A program made the translations under genes and the position numbers. Of a stretch of 64,000 bases of DNA, positions 9,704-19,117 are shown piece by piece. The stretch is taken from positions 249,960 through 313,959 of the forward strand of contig NZ_LT699744.1 in assembly GCF_900155385.1 (NCBI RefSeq). The letters run 5' to 3'. Numbering within the stretch: the first letter of the stretch is position 1; every line of letters begins with the position of its first letter. The stretch comes from Vreelandella massiliensis (GTDB taxonomy: Bacteria > Pseudomonadota > Gammaproteobacteria > Pseudomonadales > Halomonadaceae). A model generated the notes under the pieces. It was not told the origin of the DNA. It made no database searches and saw only the letters and a program-made list of their open reading frames with translations.

Positions 9704-11109
9704 GCCGTGTTCCTCTGCCAAATGTTCAGGAAGTGAATTTTGATGGGCTGGTGGGGCCGACCCATAACTACTCGGGGCTAGCCCTGGGTAACGTCGCCTC
9801 CATGAACCACCAAGGCCAGGTGGCCAACCCCAAGGAGGCCGCGCTGCAGGGGATTTTGAAAATGCAGTCGCTGATGGAGGCCGGCTACGCTCAAGGCGTG
9901 CTGCCCCCTCAGCAGCGCCCGGATATTGGCGCGCTGCGCGACTTAGGCTTTCGCGGGAGCGACCGCGAGGTGCTGGCGCATGCCGCGCGTGAGGCGCCGC
10001 CACTACTGCGCGCGGTCTGCTCGGCCTCCAGCATGTGGAGCGCCAACGCCGGCACCGTGACGCCCAGCGTGGATGCCCCGGATGGCCGGGTGCATTTCAC
10101 TCCGGCGAACCTGCAGTCGAGTTTTCACCGCTTTCTTGAGCCGTTCACCACCGCCCGCGTGCTGCAGGCGATTTTTCACGACGAGCAGCGCTTTGCTCAC
10201 CACCCGGTGCTCCCCGCCACGCCGGCATTCGCCGACGAGGGCGCGGCCAACCCGGTGCTCCCCGCCACGCCGGCATTCGCCGACGAGGGCGCGGCCAACC
10301 ACACCCGCTTGTGCGGCGCGCACGGCGAGCCGGGCGTGCATCTGTTTGTCTATGGCCGCCGGGCATTTGGCGGCGGGCGCGAACCTAAGCGCTTTCCTGC
10401 ACGCCAGACGCTGGAAGCCAGCCAAGCCGTGGCGCGCCAGCACGGGCTAACGGAGGCGCAAACGGTGTTTGCTCAGCAGCACCCCGATGCCATTGATGCG
10501 GGTGTCTTTCACAACGATGTGATTGCGGTGGGCAATGGCCCCGTGCTGCTTTACCACGAAATGGCGTTCTTGGACGAGGAGCGCACCCTGGATGAGTTGC
10601 GCGCCAAGATGAGCACGCCCCTGATTCCGGTGCGCGTGCCGCTGGAAGCGGTCAGCCTTGAAGACGCGGTGGCGTCTTACCTGTTCAACTCGCAGCTCCT
10701 CTCTAACCCGGATGGCAGCATGACGCTGGTGGTGCCCGGCGAATGCCAGGAGCGCGAAGCGGTGTGGCGCACCCTCCAGGATTACCTGCTCGCGGGCCAT
10801 AACCCAATCAGCGAAGTGGTCGTGAAAGACCTCAAGCAGAGCATGCGAAACGGCGGCGGTCCCGCTTGCCTACGCTTGCGGGTGGCGTTATCAGAGGCGG
10901 AGCAGACGGCGCTCAGCGGTCGCACGCTGCTGACCCCAACGCTGGTGGCGGATTTGACCGCGTGGGTGAATCGCCATTATCGCGACCGCTTGGCCCCGGA
11001 AGACCTCGCCGACCCGCTGCTTGCCGAGGAGTCGCTTACCGCGCTGGATGAGCTCACGCAGCTTTTACAGCTTGGCGCGATCTACCCGTTTCAGCTCAAT
11101 CACGCATAG
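9700..11109 (+). CDS. astB: N-succinylarginine dihydrolase with duplicated active-site segment
   Basis: It hydrolyses N2-succinylarginine to succinylornithine, two NH3 and CO2, the second AST step; a guanidine-modifying-superfamily (pentein) enzyme. Candidate catalytic His271 is in [10 protein letters not shown] and the nucleophile Cys390 in [13 protein letters not shown]. The family's catalytic Glu lies in the DEGAANHTR motif. Here residues 169-184 are repeated exactly as 185-200, so the DEGAAN block occurs twice (Glu180 and Glu196), and the protein is 469 residues instead of about 453. The frame is kept. The duplication sits in the active-site loop and may impair the enzyme. The usual operon partner astE does not follow; the next gene is a transporter. 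Confidence 0.9.
   Translation: MSRVPLPNVQEVNFDGLVGPTHNYSGLALGNVASMNHQGQVANPKEAALQGILKMQSLMEAGYAQGVLPPQQRPDIGALRDLGFRGSDREVLAHAAREAPPLLRAVCSASSMWSANAGTVTPSVDAPDGRVHFTPANLQSSFHRFLEPFTTARVLQAIFHDEQRFAHHPVLPATPAFADEGAANPVLPATPAFADEGAANHTRLCGAHGEPGVHLFVYGRRAFGGGREPKRFPARQTLEASQAVARQHGLTEAQTVFAQQHPDAIDAGVFHNDVIAVGNGPVLLYHEMAFLDEERTLDELRAKMSTPLIPVRVPLEAVSLEDAVASYLFNSQLLSNPDGSMTLVVPGECQEREAVWRTLQDYLLAGHNPISEVVVKDLKQSMRNGGGPACLRLRVALSEAEQTALSGRTLLTPTLVADLTAWVNRHYRDRLAPEDLADPLLAEESLTALDELTQLLQLGAIYPFQLNHA
10203..10298 (+). repeat. 48-bp exact tandem duplication inside astB
   Basis: Bases 10203-10250 are repeated without a mismatch at 10251-10298. Length 48 keeps the reading frame and adds 16 residues covering the [13 protein letters not shown] segment that carries the catalytic glutamate. 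Perfect identity points to a recent slippage or unequal exchange event, or an assembly error. Confidence 0.97.
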
Positions 11110-11167
11110 TCGGCATTATCCCGGTAACGCGGGCAATCCCAACGTGCCATCGCCTGGAGTCTGAGCC

Positions 11168-12103
11168 ATGTATATCGGCAGTATTTTTGTTGCCCTCGCC
11201 GCCCTGTTTTGGGGGATTACGGGGGCGATCGCCACGCAGCTGATGGCGCTAGGGTGGGATGCCGCCCTGGTGTCGCTATGCCGCGGCGCGATCGGGCTTC
11301 TGTGTTTTCTCGCTTGGTTGGCCTTGCGGCCGCAACAAAGTGGCCTATCCAACCCCCAGCTGTGGAAATGGTCGTTGCTGGCCGGTCTGGGTGTGGCGGG
11401 CAACTTTACGTTTTATTTTCTTAGCATCGCGGAAGGCAGCATCGCGATCGCGGCGACGTTGATGTACTGCGCGCCGGTGTTTGTCTACCTGGTATCGTTT
11501 GCCCTGAAGATTGAGCGCCCAACGGTGATTAACTGCGGCGCTATTTTACTGGTGATGCTGGGTATCGTGCTGCTTACCCGTCTTTATGATGTCAGTGCCG
11601 GGGATGTCACGGCGACGGGGATCGTCACCGGCCTGCTTGCCGGGCTCTCCTATACGCTGTTTATCTTTGGCTTTAAGCATGCGTCGGTGCACGGCAGTAA
11701 CCAGGCGAGTTTGAGTATTTCCTTTGTCGTGATGGTGGGGGTGATGAGCGTTTGGTCCGGTCTTCGCACGGGGTTTGCGCTACCGGCGCTCGATTCCCAA
11801 ACATTTGCGCTGCTGGCGGGCCTTGGCTTTCTCGGCGCGGGGCTCTCCTTCGTGCTCTATTTTCAGGGGCTTAAGCTGAGCCTGCCGACGGTGGCGTCGA
11901 TCGTGGCGCTGGTGGAGCCGGTCACGGCCACGCTGCTGGGGTATGCGATTTTTGCCCAGCAGCTCAAAGGCTTACAAATCGCCGGCATGGTGCTCATCTT
12001 GGTGACGGTCACCGCGCTGACTATCTACTCCAACTGGCAGCGCACGCGCATGCTGCGTAAGCGGGGCATTGAGATCGAGCCACCCGCTAAGGAGGTATCA
12101 TGA
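11168..12103 (+). CDS. EamA-family (DMT) transporter
   Basis: A 311-residue inner-membrane protein with about ten hydrophobic helices arranged as two EamA repeats (about 5-140 and 155-290). The family signature is visible in FVALAALFWGITGAIA at the N-terminus and in the second-repeat VEPVTATLLGYAIF motif near residue 255. Members export metabolites such as amino acids, or import them; the substrate is not predictable. It begins 58 bases after astB and overlaps the DUF2252 gene by ATGA. It could belong to the arginine catabolic operon as an exporter, but that is inference from spacing only. Confidence 0.88.
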   Translation: MYIGSIFVALAALFWGITGAIATQLMALGWDAALVSLCRGAIGLLCFLAWLALRPQQSGLSNPQLWKWSLLAGLGVAGNFTFYFLSIAEGSIAIAATLMYCAPVFVYLVSFALKIERPTVINCGAILLVMLGIVLLTRLYDVSAGDVTATGIVTGLLAGLSYTLFIFGFKHASVHGSNQASLSISFVVMVGVMSVWSGLRTGFALPALDSQTFALLAGLGFLGAGLSFVLYFQGLKLSLPTVASIVALVEPVTATLLGYAIFAQQLKGLQIAGMVLILVTVTALTIYSNWQRTRMLRKRGIEIEPPAKEVS

Positions 12104-13422
12104 GCCTGACGTTAACGGGGCATAACCGCCCCGCTCAAGTGATTGACGCCATACAGCAGGCCAATGCCGCGCTCTCTCGCGCCGACCGGCAGGCCAAATT
12201 CGCCAAGATGGGGGGCTCACCCTACGCGTTTTTCCGCGGCACCAACCACCTGTACTGGGATGATATCTGGCACGACTGGCGCTTTGCGCTGTTTGGCGGC
12301 TGGCCGGAAACCCAAACCTGGCTGCAGGGCGATGCCCACGCCTACAACTTCGGTGCCTACGGCCACCACGACGACCTTATCCGTTACGGCATGGATGACT
12401 TTGACGATGCCGTGATCGGGGATTACCAGTACGATGTCTGGCGGTTAGCGATCAGCGTGGTGCTGGATGCCCGGGAAAACGCTGAACTCAACCGCAAGGC
12501 CACGCGCAAGGCACTGAAAAAGCTGCTATCAGGGTATATCGACACGCTTAAGCACTACCACGAAGGCGCGCCTTTGGAGGCGGTGACTCTGGAGAGCGCC
12601 AAGGGGCCGCTGAAGCCCTTTATGCAGAAAGTGGCGAACAAGCAGAGCCGTGCCAAAATGCTGGCGAAATGGACCGAGGTAGACGAGCAGAAGGGGCGGC
12701 GCTTTGCCCGGCGCCCAGGCAAGTTGGCGAACCCGCCCGCCGATGTCGCCAGCCAGCTCAAGCGCTTGATCGAACAGGCGTATCAACAGACGCTTGCGCA
12801 TCCGGTCAAAGAAGCCGACCCCGAACATTTTCGCGTCAAGGACATCGCCCGCCGCCTGGATGCCGGCACCGGCTCGTTGGGGCTTGAGCGTTACTATGTG
12901 CTGATCGAAGGCGGGCGCGATCACGAACACGACGACGTGATCCTGGATGTAAAAGAGCAGGTGGCGCCCGAGGCGTATCGGCTGATGAGCCCCGCCGATC
13001 AGCGCGCTTGGCGGCGTAGCTTTCCCAACGAAGGCATTCGCCACGCGGCAGCGTTTCACGCCATTGCCGAACACCCAGACCGCTACCTCGGTTGGCTGAC
13101 GTTGCACGATAAAGTGTTCTCGGTGCGCGAGCGTTCGCCGTTCAAAAAAGACGTGCCGACCCATAAGCTCTCGGGGGCCAAATCCTACCGCAAGCTGGCG
13201 CGCCAGTGGGGCGAAATCCTCGCCCGCGAGCACCTTCGCGGCGCCCAAGCGCTTCATCAGGGTGAGCATGCCCGCTTCGCTCAGGCCGTCTCCGAGCGAC
13301 TGGAGGATCGAGAAGCGGCGTTTATCGACGTGGTGACCACGCTAGCGCACGCCTACGCCGACTGTGTGGCGCAGGATCATCGCGTGTTTGTCGATCACTT
13401 CTTGGCCATGTCGCGAGCTTAA
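12100..13422 (+). CDS. DUF2252 family protein
   Basis: A 440-residue cytoplasmic protein of the DUF2252 family, recognised by MGGSPYAFFRGTNHLYWDD (about 32-50), the GDAHAYNFG motif near 80 and the YGMDDFDDAVIGDYQYD block near 100. The HxN/DFDD arrangement resembles aminoglycoside-phosphotransferase or protein-kinase-like catalytic loops, and the family has been compared with that fold, but no activity is established to my knowledge. Translation is coupled to the EamA gene by a four-base overlap. No truncation is seen. Confidence 0.85.
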   Translation: MSLTLTGHNRPAQVIDAIQQANAALSRADRQAKFAKMGGSPYAFFRGTNHLYWDDIWHDWRFALFGGWPETQTWLQGDAHAYNFGAYGHHDDLIRYGMDDFDDAVIGDYQYDVWRLAISVVLDARENAELNRKATRKALKKLLSGYIDTLKHYHEGAPLEAVTLESAKGPLKPFMQKVANKQSRAKMLAKWTEVDEQKGRRFARRPGKLANPPADVASQLKRLIEQAYQQTLAHPVKEADPEHFRVKDIARRLDAGTGSLGLERYYVLIEGGRDHEHDDVILDVKEQVAPEAYRLMSPADQRAWRRSFPNEGIRHAAAFHAIAEHPDRYLGWLTLHDKVFSVRERSPFKKDVPTHKLSGAKSYRKLARQWGEILAREHLRGAQALHQGEHARFAQAVSERLEDREAAFIDVVTTLAHAYADCVAQDHRVFVDHFLAMSRA

Positions 13423-13470
13423 AACAGGCGGGCTTAAAACAGACGGACTTAAAAAAGAAAGGAGACGCGC

Positions 13471-14184
13471 TTGCCAGAGGTTGTGTATTGGCTGGATATG
13501 GCCGGAGTGATTGTGTTTGCGCTTTCCGGGGTGATTCTGGCCTGCCGCAAGCGCATGGACCCGTTCGGCATGCTGGTGCTGGCAGCGGTGACGGGTATTG
13601 GCGGTGGCACGCTGCGCGATCTGGTGCTGGGCGTGCGCCCGGTATTTTGGGTCACCGACCCCACTTACCTGTGGGTGATTTTGGCCACGGTGGGCCTCGC
13701 GTTGTTGGGCTTTCACTATATCCACCGTCTCTCGCGCGGTTTTCTGCCGGTGGCGGATGCCTTTGGGCTCGCGCTTTTCATGGTGATTGGCACGCACAAG
13801 GCGCTTTTGCTCGGTCATGCCGGCGTGGTGGCGGTATTGATGGGCATGATGACCGGTGTGGCGGGCGGCATGGTCCGTGATGTTCTGGCCCAGCGCGTTC
13901 CCATGGTGCTGCGCGAGGAGATTTACGCCACCGCGGCCATCGCCGGCGGGAGTGTCTACGTCTTACTTCATAGCTTGAGCGCGCCCTTTATGCTGACGAT
14001 GAGCGCTGCGCTAGCGACGACGCTGGCACTGCGGCTGGCGGCGATTTACTGGCACCTGTCGTTGCCGGTGTTTGCTTGGGTGACGCTGCCACCCAAGGCG
14101 TCGAGCGAGGTGCAGCCGCTCTCGACGCCGCAGAAAGCAAAAGAGCGCGTGCGTATGATACGGCGCGAGCGTAAGCGCCACTGA
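13471..14184 (+). CDS. TRIC/UPF0126 family membrane protein
   Basis: A 237-residue inner-membrane protein of the bacterial TRIC (UPF0126, YadS-like) family of trimeric cation channels. It has two repeats of about three helices, each holding a glycine-rich GGxxRD signature: TGIGGGTLRDLVLG near 43-56 and GVAGGMVRDVLAQR near 129-142. The start is TTG 13471, with AAAGGAGA eight bases upstream; no better ATG exists. The C-terminal 35 residues are basic and cytoplasmic. Some YadS-type proteins have been linked to glycine uptake, so channel versus transporter is open. Confidence 0.88.
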   Translation: MPEVVYWLDMAGVIVFALSGVILACRKRMDPFGMLVLAAVTGIGGGTLRDLVLGVRPVFWVTDPTYLWVILATVGLALLGFHYIHRLSRGFLPVADAFGLALFMVIGTHKALLLGHAGVVAVLMGMMTGVAGGMVRDVLAQRVPMVLREEIYATAAIAGGSVYVLLHSLSAPFMLTMSAALATTLALRLAAIYWHLSLPVFAWVTLPPKASSEVQPLSTPQKAKERVRMIRRERKRH

Positions 14185-14303
14185 AAAGCGTAGTGTCACT
14201 GAAGCGCCGTAAATCGCTCCTTTTGGGTGCGGTTTTGTGGCATGATGCGCGCCGTTGTTTATGTTGGACGTTTAACTTTAACGCTAGGCAGGCAGCAAAC
14301 GCC

Positions 14304-15017
14304 ATGTTCAAGGATTTTTACGCACAGCGCGGAGAGTATGTGGTGATCTCCGCCGAGCAGGCCAGCCGCTTCGCCAAGGGCGTTGCCGGTGACTATAACC
14401 CCATCCATAACCCCGATGCGCGGCGCTTTTGTGTGCCGGGCGACTTGCTTTTCGCGCTGGTGCTTGAGCGCTTCGGGCTGTCGCAAACCATGGATTTTCG
14501 CTTTTTGAGCATGGTGGGGGCCGATACGCCGCTGCGTTTTGATGAGGCGAATGACGGCACGATCCACGTCAGCGATGAAGCCGGTAAGTGCTATTTAGAG
14601 GCGACCCGCAGTGGTTCGACCACCCACGAAGAGGCGGCCGTCGATGCGTTCGTGCGCTGTTACGTGGCGTTTTCGGGAAAAAACTTCCCGCACTACTTGA
14701 AGCCATTGATGGAAGCGCACGGAGTGATGTTTAACCCCAAGCGTCCGCTGGTGATTTACGACAGCATGGGGTTCACTCTGGAACGGCTAGACGGACTCTC
14801 GCCCGATTTGGCTCTGACGCGCTCATCGCTTGAGGTGTTGGGCAAGCGCGCCGATGCGCTGTTGGAGTTCTCGATTCAATCCGACGGCAATCCAGTGGGT
14901 GTGGGGTCGAAAAAGCTCGTGGTCAGCGGTCTTTGCGATTACGACCCCGAGGCGATGGAGGCGATTGTCGCTGAATTTTACCGCCTTAAAGCCGCTTACG
15001 AAGCCTCCAATCGCTAG
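14304..15017 (+). CDS. DUF3581 family protein
   Basis: A 237-residue soluble protein beginning at ATG 14304 (MFKDFYAQRGEYVVIS). The open frame extends 37 codons upstream, but that part lacks a start with a ribosome binding site. The sequence fits the DUF3581 family of marine gammaproteobacteria. The GDYNPIHNPDARRF segment near residues 29-42 resembles the hot-dog dehydratase motif NPxH found in MaoC-like proteins, which suggests a hot-dog fold, but this is inference. Its stop is one base from the stop of the convergent stress-protein gene. Confidence 0.78.
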   Translation: MFKDFYAQRGEYVVISAEQASRFAKGVAGDYNPIHNPDARRFCVPGDLLFALVLERFGLSQTMDFRFLSMVGADTPLRFDEANDGTIHVSDEAGKCYLEATRSGSTTHEEAAVDAFVRCYVAFSGKNFPHYLKPLMEAHGVMFNPKRPLVIYDSMGFTLERLDGLSPDLALTRSSLEVLGKRADALLEFSIQSDGNPVGVGSKKLVVSGLCDYDPEAMEAIVAEFYRLKAAYEASNR

Positions 15018-15018
15018 G

Positions 15019-15963
15019 CTATACCACCACCGTGACCGGGCAGGGGGCCAGTTCGATGACTTTTTGGCTGACGCTGCCCAGTAAAGTTTCCCGCCACCGG
15101 CCAAGGCCGCGACGCCCCATCATGATGACCGGGCTGTCGTCGCAGTTGCGCGCCTGTTCAACGATGGCCTCGCCGTAGCGCTCAGCCTGCAATAAAGACT
15201 CGTGAACCCCTGCGCCCACCTCACCTAGCACGTCGCGGGTGTGGGCAAAAATGCGCTTGGCTTCCGCCTCGCCGCTATCTCTGTTGCTACTATCTCTATC
15301 GCTACCATCTCCCTCACTACTGTTCCCCGGTGGCACTTCGCTTGAGGGCTGGCAGTAGATGATCTCGACCGGGATATTGCCGCTGCGGGCTAAATCGCCT
15401 GCTAGCCGTGCGGCATTATCGCTTGCCTCGGAGCCATCTGAGGGCAGCAAGATGCGCCCGATGCGCGCCGTTTCGACAATTTCCGCATCGGCGTGCAAAA
15501 CGGTGACGGGGCTTTGGGCGCGGTGAATCACCGCATTGCTGACGCTGCCTTTTATCCACTTACCGATTTCGCCCAAATGCCGGGCGCCCATCACCAGCTG
15601 CGATTTTGTCTGCTGCCGAGCATGCTCGACAATCGCCCGCTCGGGGTGCGAAACAAAGCTCTCACCGCGTAGGCGCACCTCTTCCACGTTTAGCGTTGAG
15701 GCAAAAGAGAGGTCTTTGAGTGCATGGCGAGCATGGTCAAAAGCCACATCGGCTTTGGCGTCTCGCTGTTCGCGATCAAAGTCCACTTCGCCTTCGCGGT
15801 TGGCGGGTAAATCGCTCAGTTCGGCGGGGTGGAGGGGGAGGACATTAACCAGCTGCAAGGTGGCGTGATAGAGGCTGGCGAGTAGCGCGGCGTGGCGCGT
15901 TGCTGCCTCGGCCTCTTGGGAACCGTCGATGGCCACTATCACCGATGAAATCTGCTCACTCAT
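15019..15963 (-). CDS. Tandem-domain universal stress protein
   Basis: A 314-residue UspA-superfamily protein with two domains (about 1-155 and 165-314), cytoplasmic. Domain 1 opens with SSVIVAIDGSQEAEAA and carries an ATP-loop-like GARHLGEIGKWIKGS. Domain 2 opens with GRILLPSDGSEASD and ends with GRRGLGRWRETLLGS, a good match to the G-x2-G-x9-G-S/T nucleotide motif of ATP-binding Usps. Within domain 2, at about 207-227, is a low-complexity insert of Gly, Asp, Ser and Arg encoded by degenerate short repeats. Function is general stress adaptation; the partner is unknown. Confidence 0.88.
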   Translation of the reverse strand: MSEQISSVIVAIDGSQEAEAATRHAALLASLYHATLQLVNVLPLHPAELSDLPANREGEVDFDREQRDAKADVAFDHARHALKDLSFASTLNVEEVRLRGESFVSHPERAIVEHARQQTKSQLVMGARHLGEIGKWIKGSVSNAVIHRAQSPVTVLHADAEIVETARIGRILLPSDGSEASDNAARLAGDLARSGNIPVEIIYCQPSSEVPPGNSSEGDGSDRDSSNRDSGEAEAKRIFAHTRDVLGEVGAGVHESLLQAERYGEAIVEQARNCDDSPVIMMGRRGLGRWRETLLGSVSQKVIELAPCPVTVVV

Positions 15964-16117
15964 GCAACGCTCCTGGTATCCGTTCAGCCGATTCGGTCGC
16001 TACGTCGTTAGTTTAAGCGGGTGCCATCAACGTTGCCACTGCGGTATTCTCAACGGCAGCCCGCTCGCGTGCGACTTTCTTGCTGAGCACGACTTTTTCG
16101 CTGAATAAGGGATCACC

Positions 16118-17104
16118 ATGAACCAACGCAAAACTGTAACGCTGGCCGTGGCGGCCACCGCCTTAGCGCTCTCTTCGCTATCGGCGCAGGCGCGCGATTT
16201 TCGTTTGGGCTTGATCACACCGCCGCAGCACTTGTGGTCAATGGAAGCAGAGGCGTTCGCCGATAGCCTAAACGCGCGCTCAGACGGCGAGCATAGCGTG
16301 TCGGTCTATCCCGCTCAGCAGTTGGGCAATGAAGCGCAAATGGTGCAGCAGTTGCAAACCGGCGCGCTGGACATGGCGTTTTTGACCATCGCCGAGATTT
16401 CCAATCGAATTCCCGATTTCGGTGCGCTCTACGCCCCTTATCTCGTCGATGACGTTAACCACGCCGCCCGCCTGTTGCGCTCCGATGCGGCAGGTGAGCT
16501 TTTGGATTTAATGCCCCAGGGCGTGGGTTTGGTGGGGGTCGGCTACGGCATGGTGGGGATGCGTCAGGTCTTGAGTCGCGACCCTATCACCACCGCCGAG
16601 GACTTCGAGGGGCTGCGGATACGCATTACCCCCTTCGAGCCGATTCGTGACTTCTACACCGCTACCGGTGCGGCGCCGGCGCCCATGCCGCTCTTGGAAG
16701 TCTACGATGCGCTGGCCAACGGCCAGGTGGACGCCATCGATATGGATTTTGATTCGATCTTGATTCTGAAATTCTACGAGCAGGCGGAGCACTTGCTGAT
16801 TTCCAACCACATGATGTTCCCGATGGTGGGCGTGGTATCCGGGCGAGTCTGGAGCGAACTCTCCCCGGAGGATCGCGAGCTGATTGAATCGACCATGGCA
16901 GAGCATCTGGAGAATGTCCTGGCTGGCTTTGAGGCGAAGGATGCCGCGCAGGAAGAGGAGATTCGCGCGCTGGATCTGAATATCGTCGAGGCTGACGCTG
17001 AGTTCTTTAGCGAGGCGATTGCCGAGTGGGAAGCGATCTGGGCACCCAAGGCCCCCATGTTAGAAACGCTGCGTGAAGAGGCCGAGCGCTTGCGAGAGAA
17101 GTGA
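16118..17104 (+). CDS. dctP: TRAP transporter substrate-binding protein (DctP family)
   Basis: A periplasmic solute-binding protein of 328 residues for a TRAP transporter. A signal peptide covers about 1-25, with cleavage after SAQA. The mature protein has the DctP features: the FRLGLITPPQHLWSMEAEAF start, the QLGNEAQMVQQLQTGALDM block and the GLRIRI strand carrying the Arg that typically bonds a substrate carboxylate, followed by NGQVDAID. The ligand is probably an organic acid, not identifiable here. Its TGA overlaps the ATG of the small permease, and a large permease follows. Confidence 0.92.
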   Translation: MNQRKTVTLAVAATALALSSLSAQARDFRLGLITPPQHLWSMEAEAFADSLNARSDGEHSVSVYPAQQLGNEAQMVQQLQTGALDMAFLTIAEISNRIPDFGALYAPYLVDDVNHAARLLRSDAAGELLDLMPQGVGLVGVGYGMVGMRQVLSRDPITTAEDFEGLRIRITPFEPIRDFYTATGAAPAPMPLLEVYDALANGQVDAIDMDFDSILILKFYEQAEHLLISNHMMFPMVGVVSGRVWSELSPEDRELIESTMAEHLENVLAGFEAKDAAQEEEIRALDLNIVEADAEFFSEAIAEWEAIWAPKAPMLETLREEAERLREK

Positions 17105-17667
17105 TGCTACAGCGCTTATCCACCGGCCTTGCCCGCATCGAAGAGATCGCCGCCGCTTTTCTAGCGGCGGTGGTGACGTGTTTGATCCTTACCAACATCG
17201 CCTTTCGCGCCTTCGGGAGCCCGCTTTACTGGATCAGCGAGCTTTCCATCTACGCCATGATTTGGATGACATTTTTGATTGCCAGCGCTGTTTTAAAACG
17301 TCGCCAAGGGATTGCCGTGACGCTCTTGCCCGAGGCGCTGTCGCAAAGCGGGCGTAAACTGGTGAGCCTTTGGGTAGACGCCGTGGTATTGCTGTTCGCG
17401 CTTGTGATGGCGGTCCTCTGCTGGCAGTGGTATCAGCCTCTGACGCTCGCTCGGCTCGGTTTCGATACCCAGGCGTTTCAGGGTGAGACGTTTAATTTTA
17501 TCTACGCCGAAAACACATCGACGCTAGGAGTGAAGAAGTTCTGGTTCTGGCTGATTGTGCCGTGGTTTGCGCTATCGCTGACGCTACACGGGGCGGCGAA
17601 CCTTATCCAAGCGCTTTGGCAGTGGCGTGACCCGGCCGAAGAGCCCGGGACGGAGGCGCGGCCATGA
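17104..17667 (+). CDS. dctQ: TRAP transporter small permease (DctQ family)
   Basis: A four-helix inner-membrane subunit of 187 residues that pairs with DctM. The start at ATG 17104 overlaps the dctP stop (TGATG); the GTG at 17101 is unnecessary. Helices lie at about 18-38, 48-66, 90-112 and 140-160, and the RRQGIAVTLLPE loop (about 61-72) is the family's cytoplasmic signature region. It overlaps dctM by four bases (ATGA), giving a tight three-gene operon. Confidence 0.9.
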   Translation: MLQRLSTGLARIEEIAAAFLAAVVTCLILTNIAFRAFGSPLYWISELSIYAMIWMTFLIASAVLKRRQGIAVTLLPEALSQSGRKLVSLWVDAVVLLFALVMAVLCWQWYQPLTLARLGFDTQAFQGETFNFIYAENTSTLGVKKFWFWLIVPWFALSLTLHGAANLIQALWQWRDPAEEPGTEARP

Positions 17668-18929
17668 CCGCGTTGATCTTTGCGCTTCTGCTCCTTAGCG
17701 CCGTGCCGATTGCCCTGGTGCTGGCGCTGACCGCGATGTGGTACATCCAAGCCTCCGGCAATACCGTGCTCTTTGCCTCTTACCCGCAGCAGCTCTTCAG
17801 TGCGATTGAGAGTTACGGTTTGCTGGCGATTCCGCTTTTTATGCTCGCCGGCGAACTGATGAATGAAGGCGGGCTCACGCGACGACTGATTGCGTTGGCG
17901 CGGATTTTTGTTGGTGGGTTTCGCGGCGGTTTGGCCTATATCAACCTTGTCGCCAACATGATGATGGCGGCGATTATCGGTTCAGCGGCCTCGCAAATCG
18001 CGATCATGTCGCGGGCAATGGTGCCCGCCATGGAGCAGGAGGGCTACGATACACCCTATAGCGCGGCCATTACCGCCGCGGGCGGTCTGCTCTCGCCGAT
18101 TATTCCGCCTTCGATGCTGTTTGTGCTCTTTGGCGTGATCGCGCAGGTACCCATTGCCGAAATGTTTATCGCCGGGCTTCTGCCCGGGCTTTTGCTGGGG
18201 TTTAGCTTTTTTGTGGTGATTGCCGTGGTGGGGCTTGTGCAGCAGTACCCCAAAGGCGCGTGGCCCTCGCGCGCCCAAGCGCTCTCTGATTTGGCCTGGG
18301 GGCTCCCCGCGCTCTCGATTCCGGTGATTATCATTGGCGGTATTCTGCTGGGTATCGCCACGCCCACCGAGTCCGCCGCGCTTGCATCGTTGGCGGCGCT
18401 GTTGATTGGCCGCTTTGTGTACCGCGACCTCAATCTTGGGCGCTTGCCGCAAGTGCTGCGTCGCACCGCGGTCAACGCCGGGTTGGTGATCATGCTGATC
18501 GCCGCCGCGGGGGTGTTTGGTTGGGTGGTGGTGTATGAACAGTTACCCCAGATGGCAGCTGCCTGGATCGCTGCATTGACCACCGATCCGTTTATGTTTT
18601 TGCTGCTGTTAATCGGCGTGCTGCTACTGGTCGGCATGGTGATTGACGGTATCGCCGCCTTGATTTTGGTGGTGCCGATTTTGCTGCCGATTGCGCAAAA
18701 CCAGTTTGATATTAGCGTTTATCAGTTTGGCGTGGTGGTCTGCCTGACGCTTGTGATGGGGCTTCTCACCCCGCCTGTCGGCGCCGGGCTTTTCGTCGCC
18801 TCATCAATGACCGGGGCGCCGCCGCTGAAGATATTCCGTGCGCTGCTGCCGTTTTTGCTGGCAACGCTTATAACGCTGATACTGCTGGCTTGGCTGCCCT
18901 GGCTAACCGACGTTTTGATTAGCCGCTAG
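17664..18929 (+). CDS. dctM: TRAP transporter large permease (DctM family)
   Basis: A 421-residue inner-membrane subunit of the ion transporter superfamily, the Na+-driven translocation component of the TRAP system. About twelve helices are visible, with the IPLFMLAGELMNEGGL motif near 55-70, the PIIPPSMLFVLFGVI segment near 144-158 and the repeat-related LTPPVGAGLFVASS near 370-383. It ends the dctPQM operon; the next 188 bases up to mmsA contain no gene. Confidence 0.94.
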   Translation: MTALIFALLLLSAVPIALVLALTAMWYIQASGNTVLFASYPQQLFSAIESYGLLAIPLFMLAGELMNEGGLTRRLIALARIFVGGFRGGLAYINLVANMMMAAIIGSAASQIAIMSRAMVPAMEQEGYDTPYSAAITAAGGLLSPIIPPSMLFVLFGVIAQVPIAEMFIAGLLPGLLLGFSFFVVIAVVGLVQQYPKGAWPSRAQALSDLAWGLPALSIPVIIIGGILLGIATPTESAALASLAALLIGRFVYRDLNLGRLPQVLRRTAVNAGLVIMLIAAAGVFGWVVVYEQLPQMAAAWIAALTTDPFMFLLLLIGVLLLVGMVIDGIAALILVVPILLPIAQNQFDISVYQFGVVVCLTLVMGLLTPPVGAGLFVASSMTGAPPLKIFRALLPFLLATLITLILLAWLPWLTDVLISR

Positions 18930-19117
18930 GGGACGTTTGGCCCAATGTCGGCGCACGGCGGAAGGAGCATTGACCCCACCGCGAGAATCTTGTTTACTCG
19001 CGTGACACCCAGTTGACGCTTACGTTAACTTACTGCCGTGCCCTTTAATCAAAACGTTTTTAAACGGTTGCTAAAACCGGCTCTAAGAACAAGCATAAAG
19101 ACGATAGGAGAGAGTGT

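Noticed and set aside
12529..13269. 246-codon minus-strand open frame inside the DUF2252 gene
   Set aside because: Antisense shadow in high-GC DNA. The plus strand has clear family motifs and the minus translation has no recognisable features or ribosome binding site.
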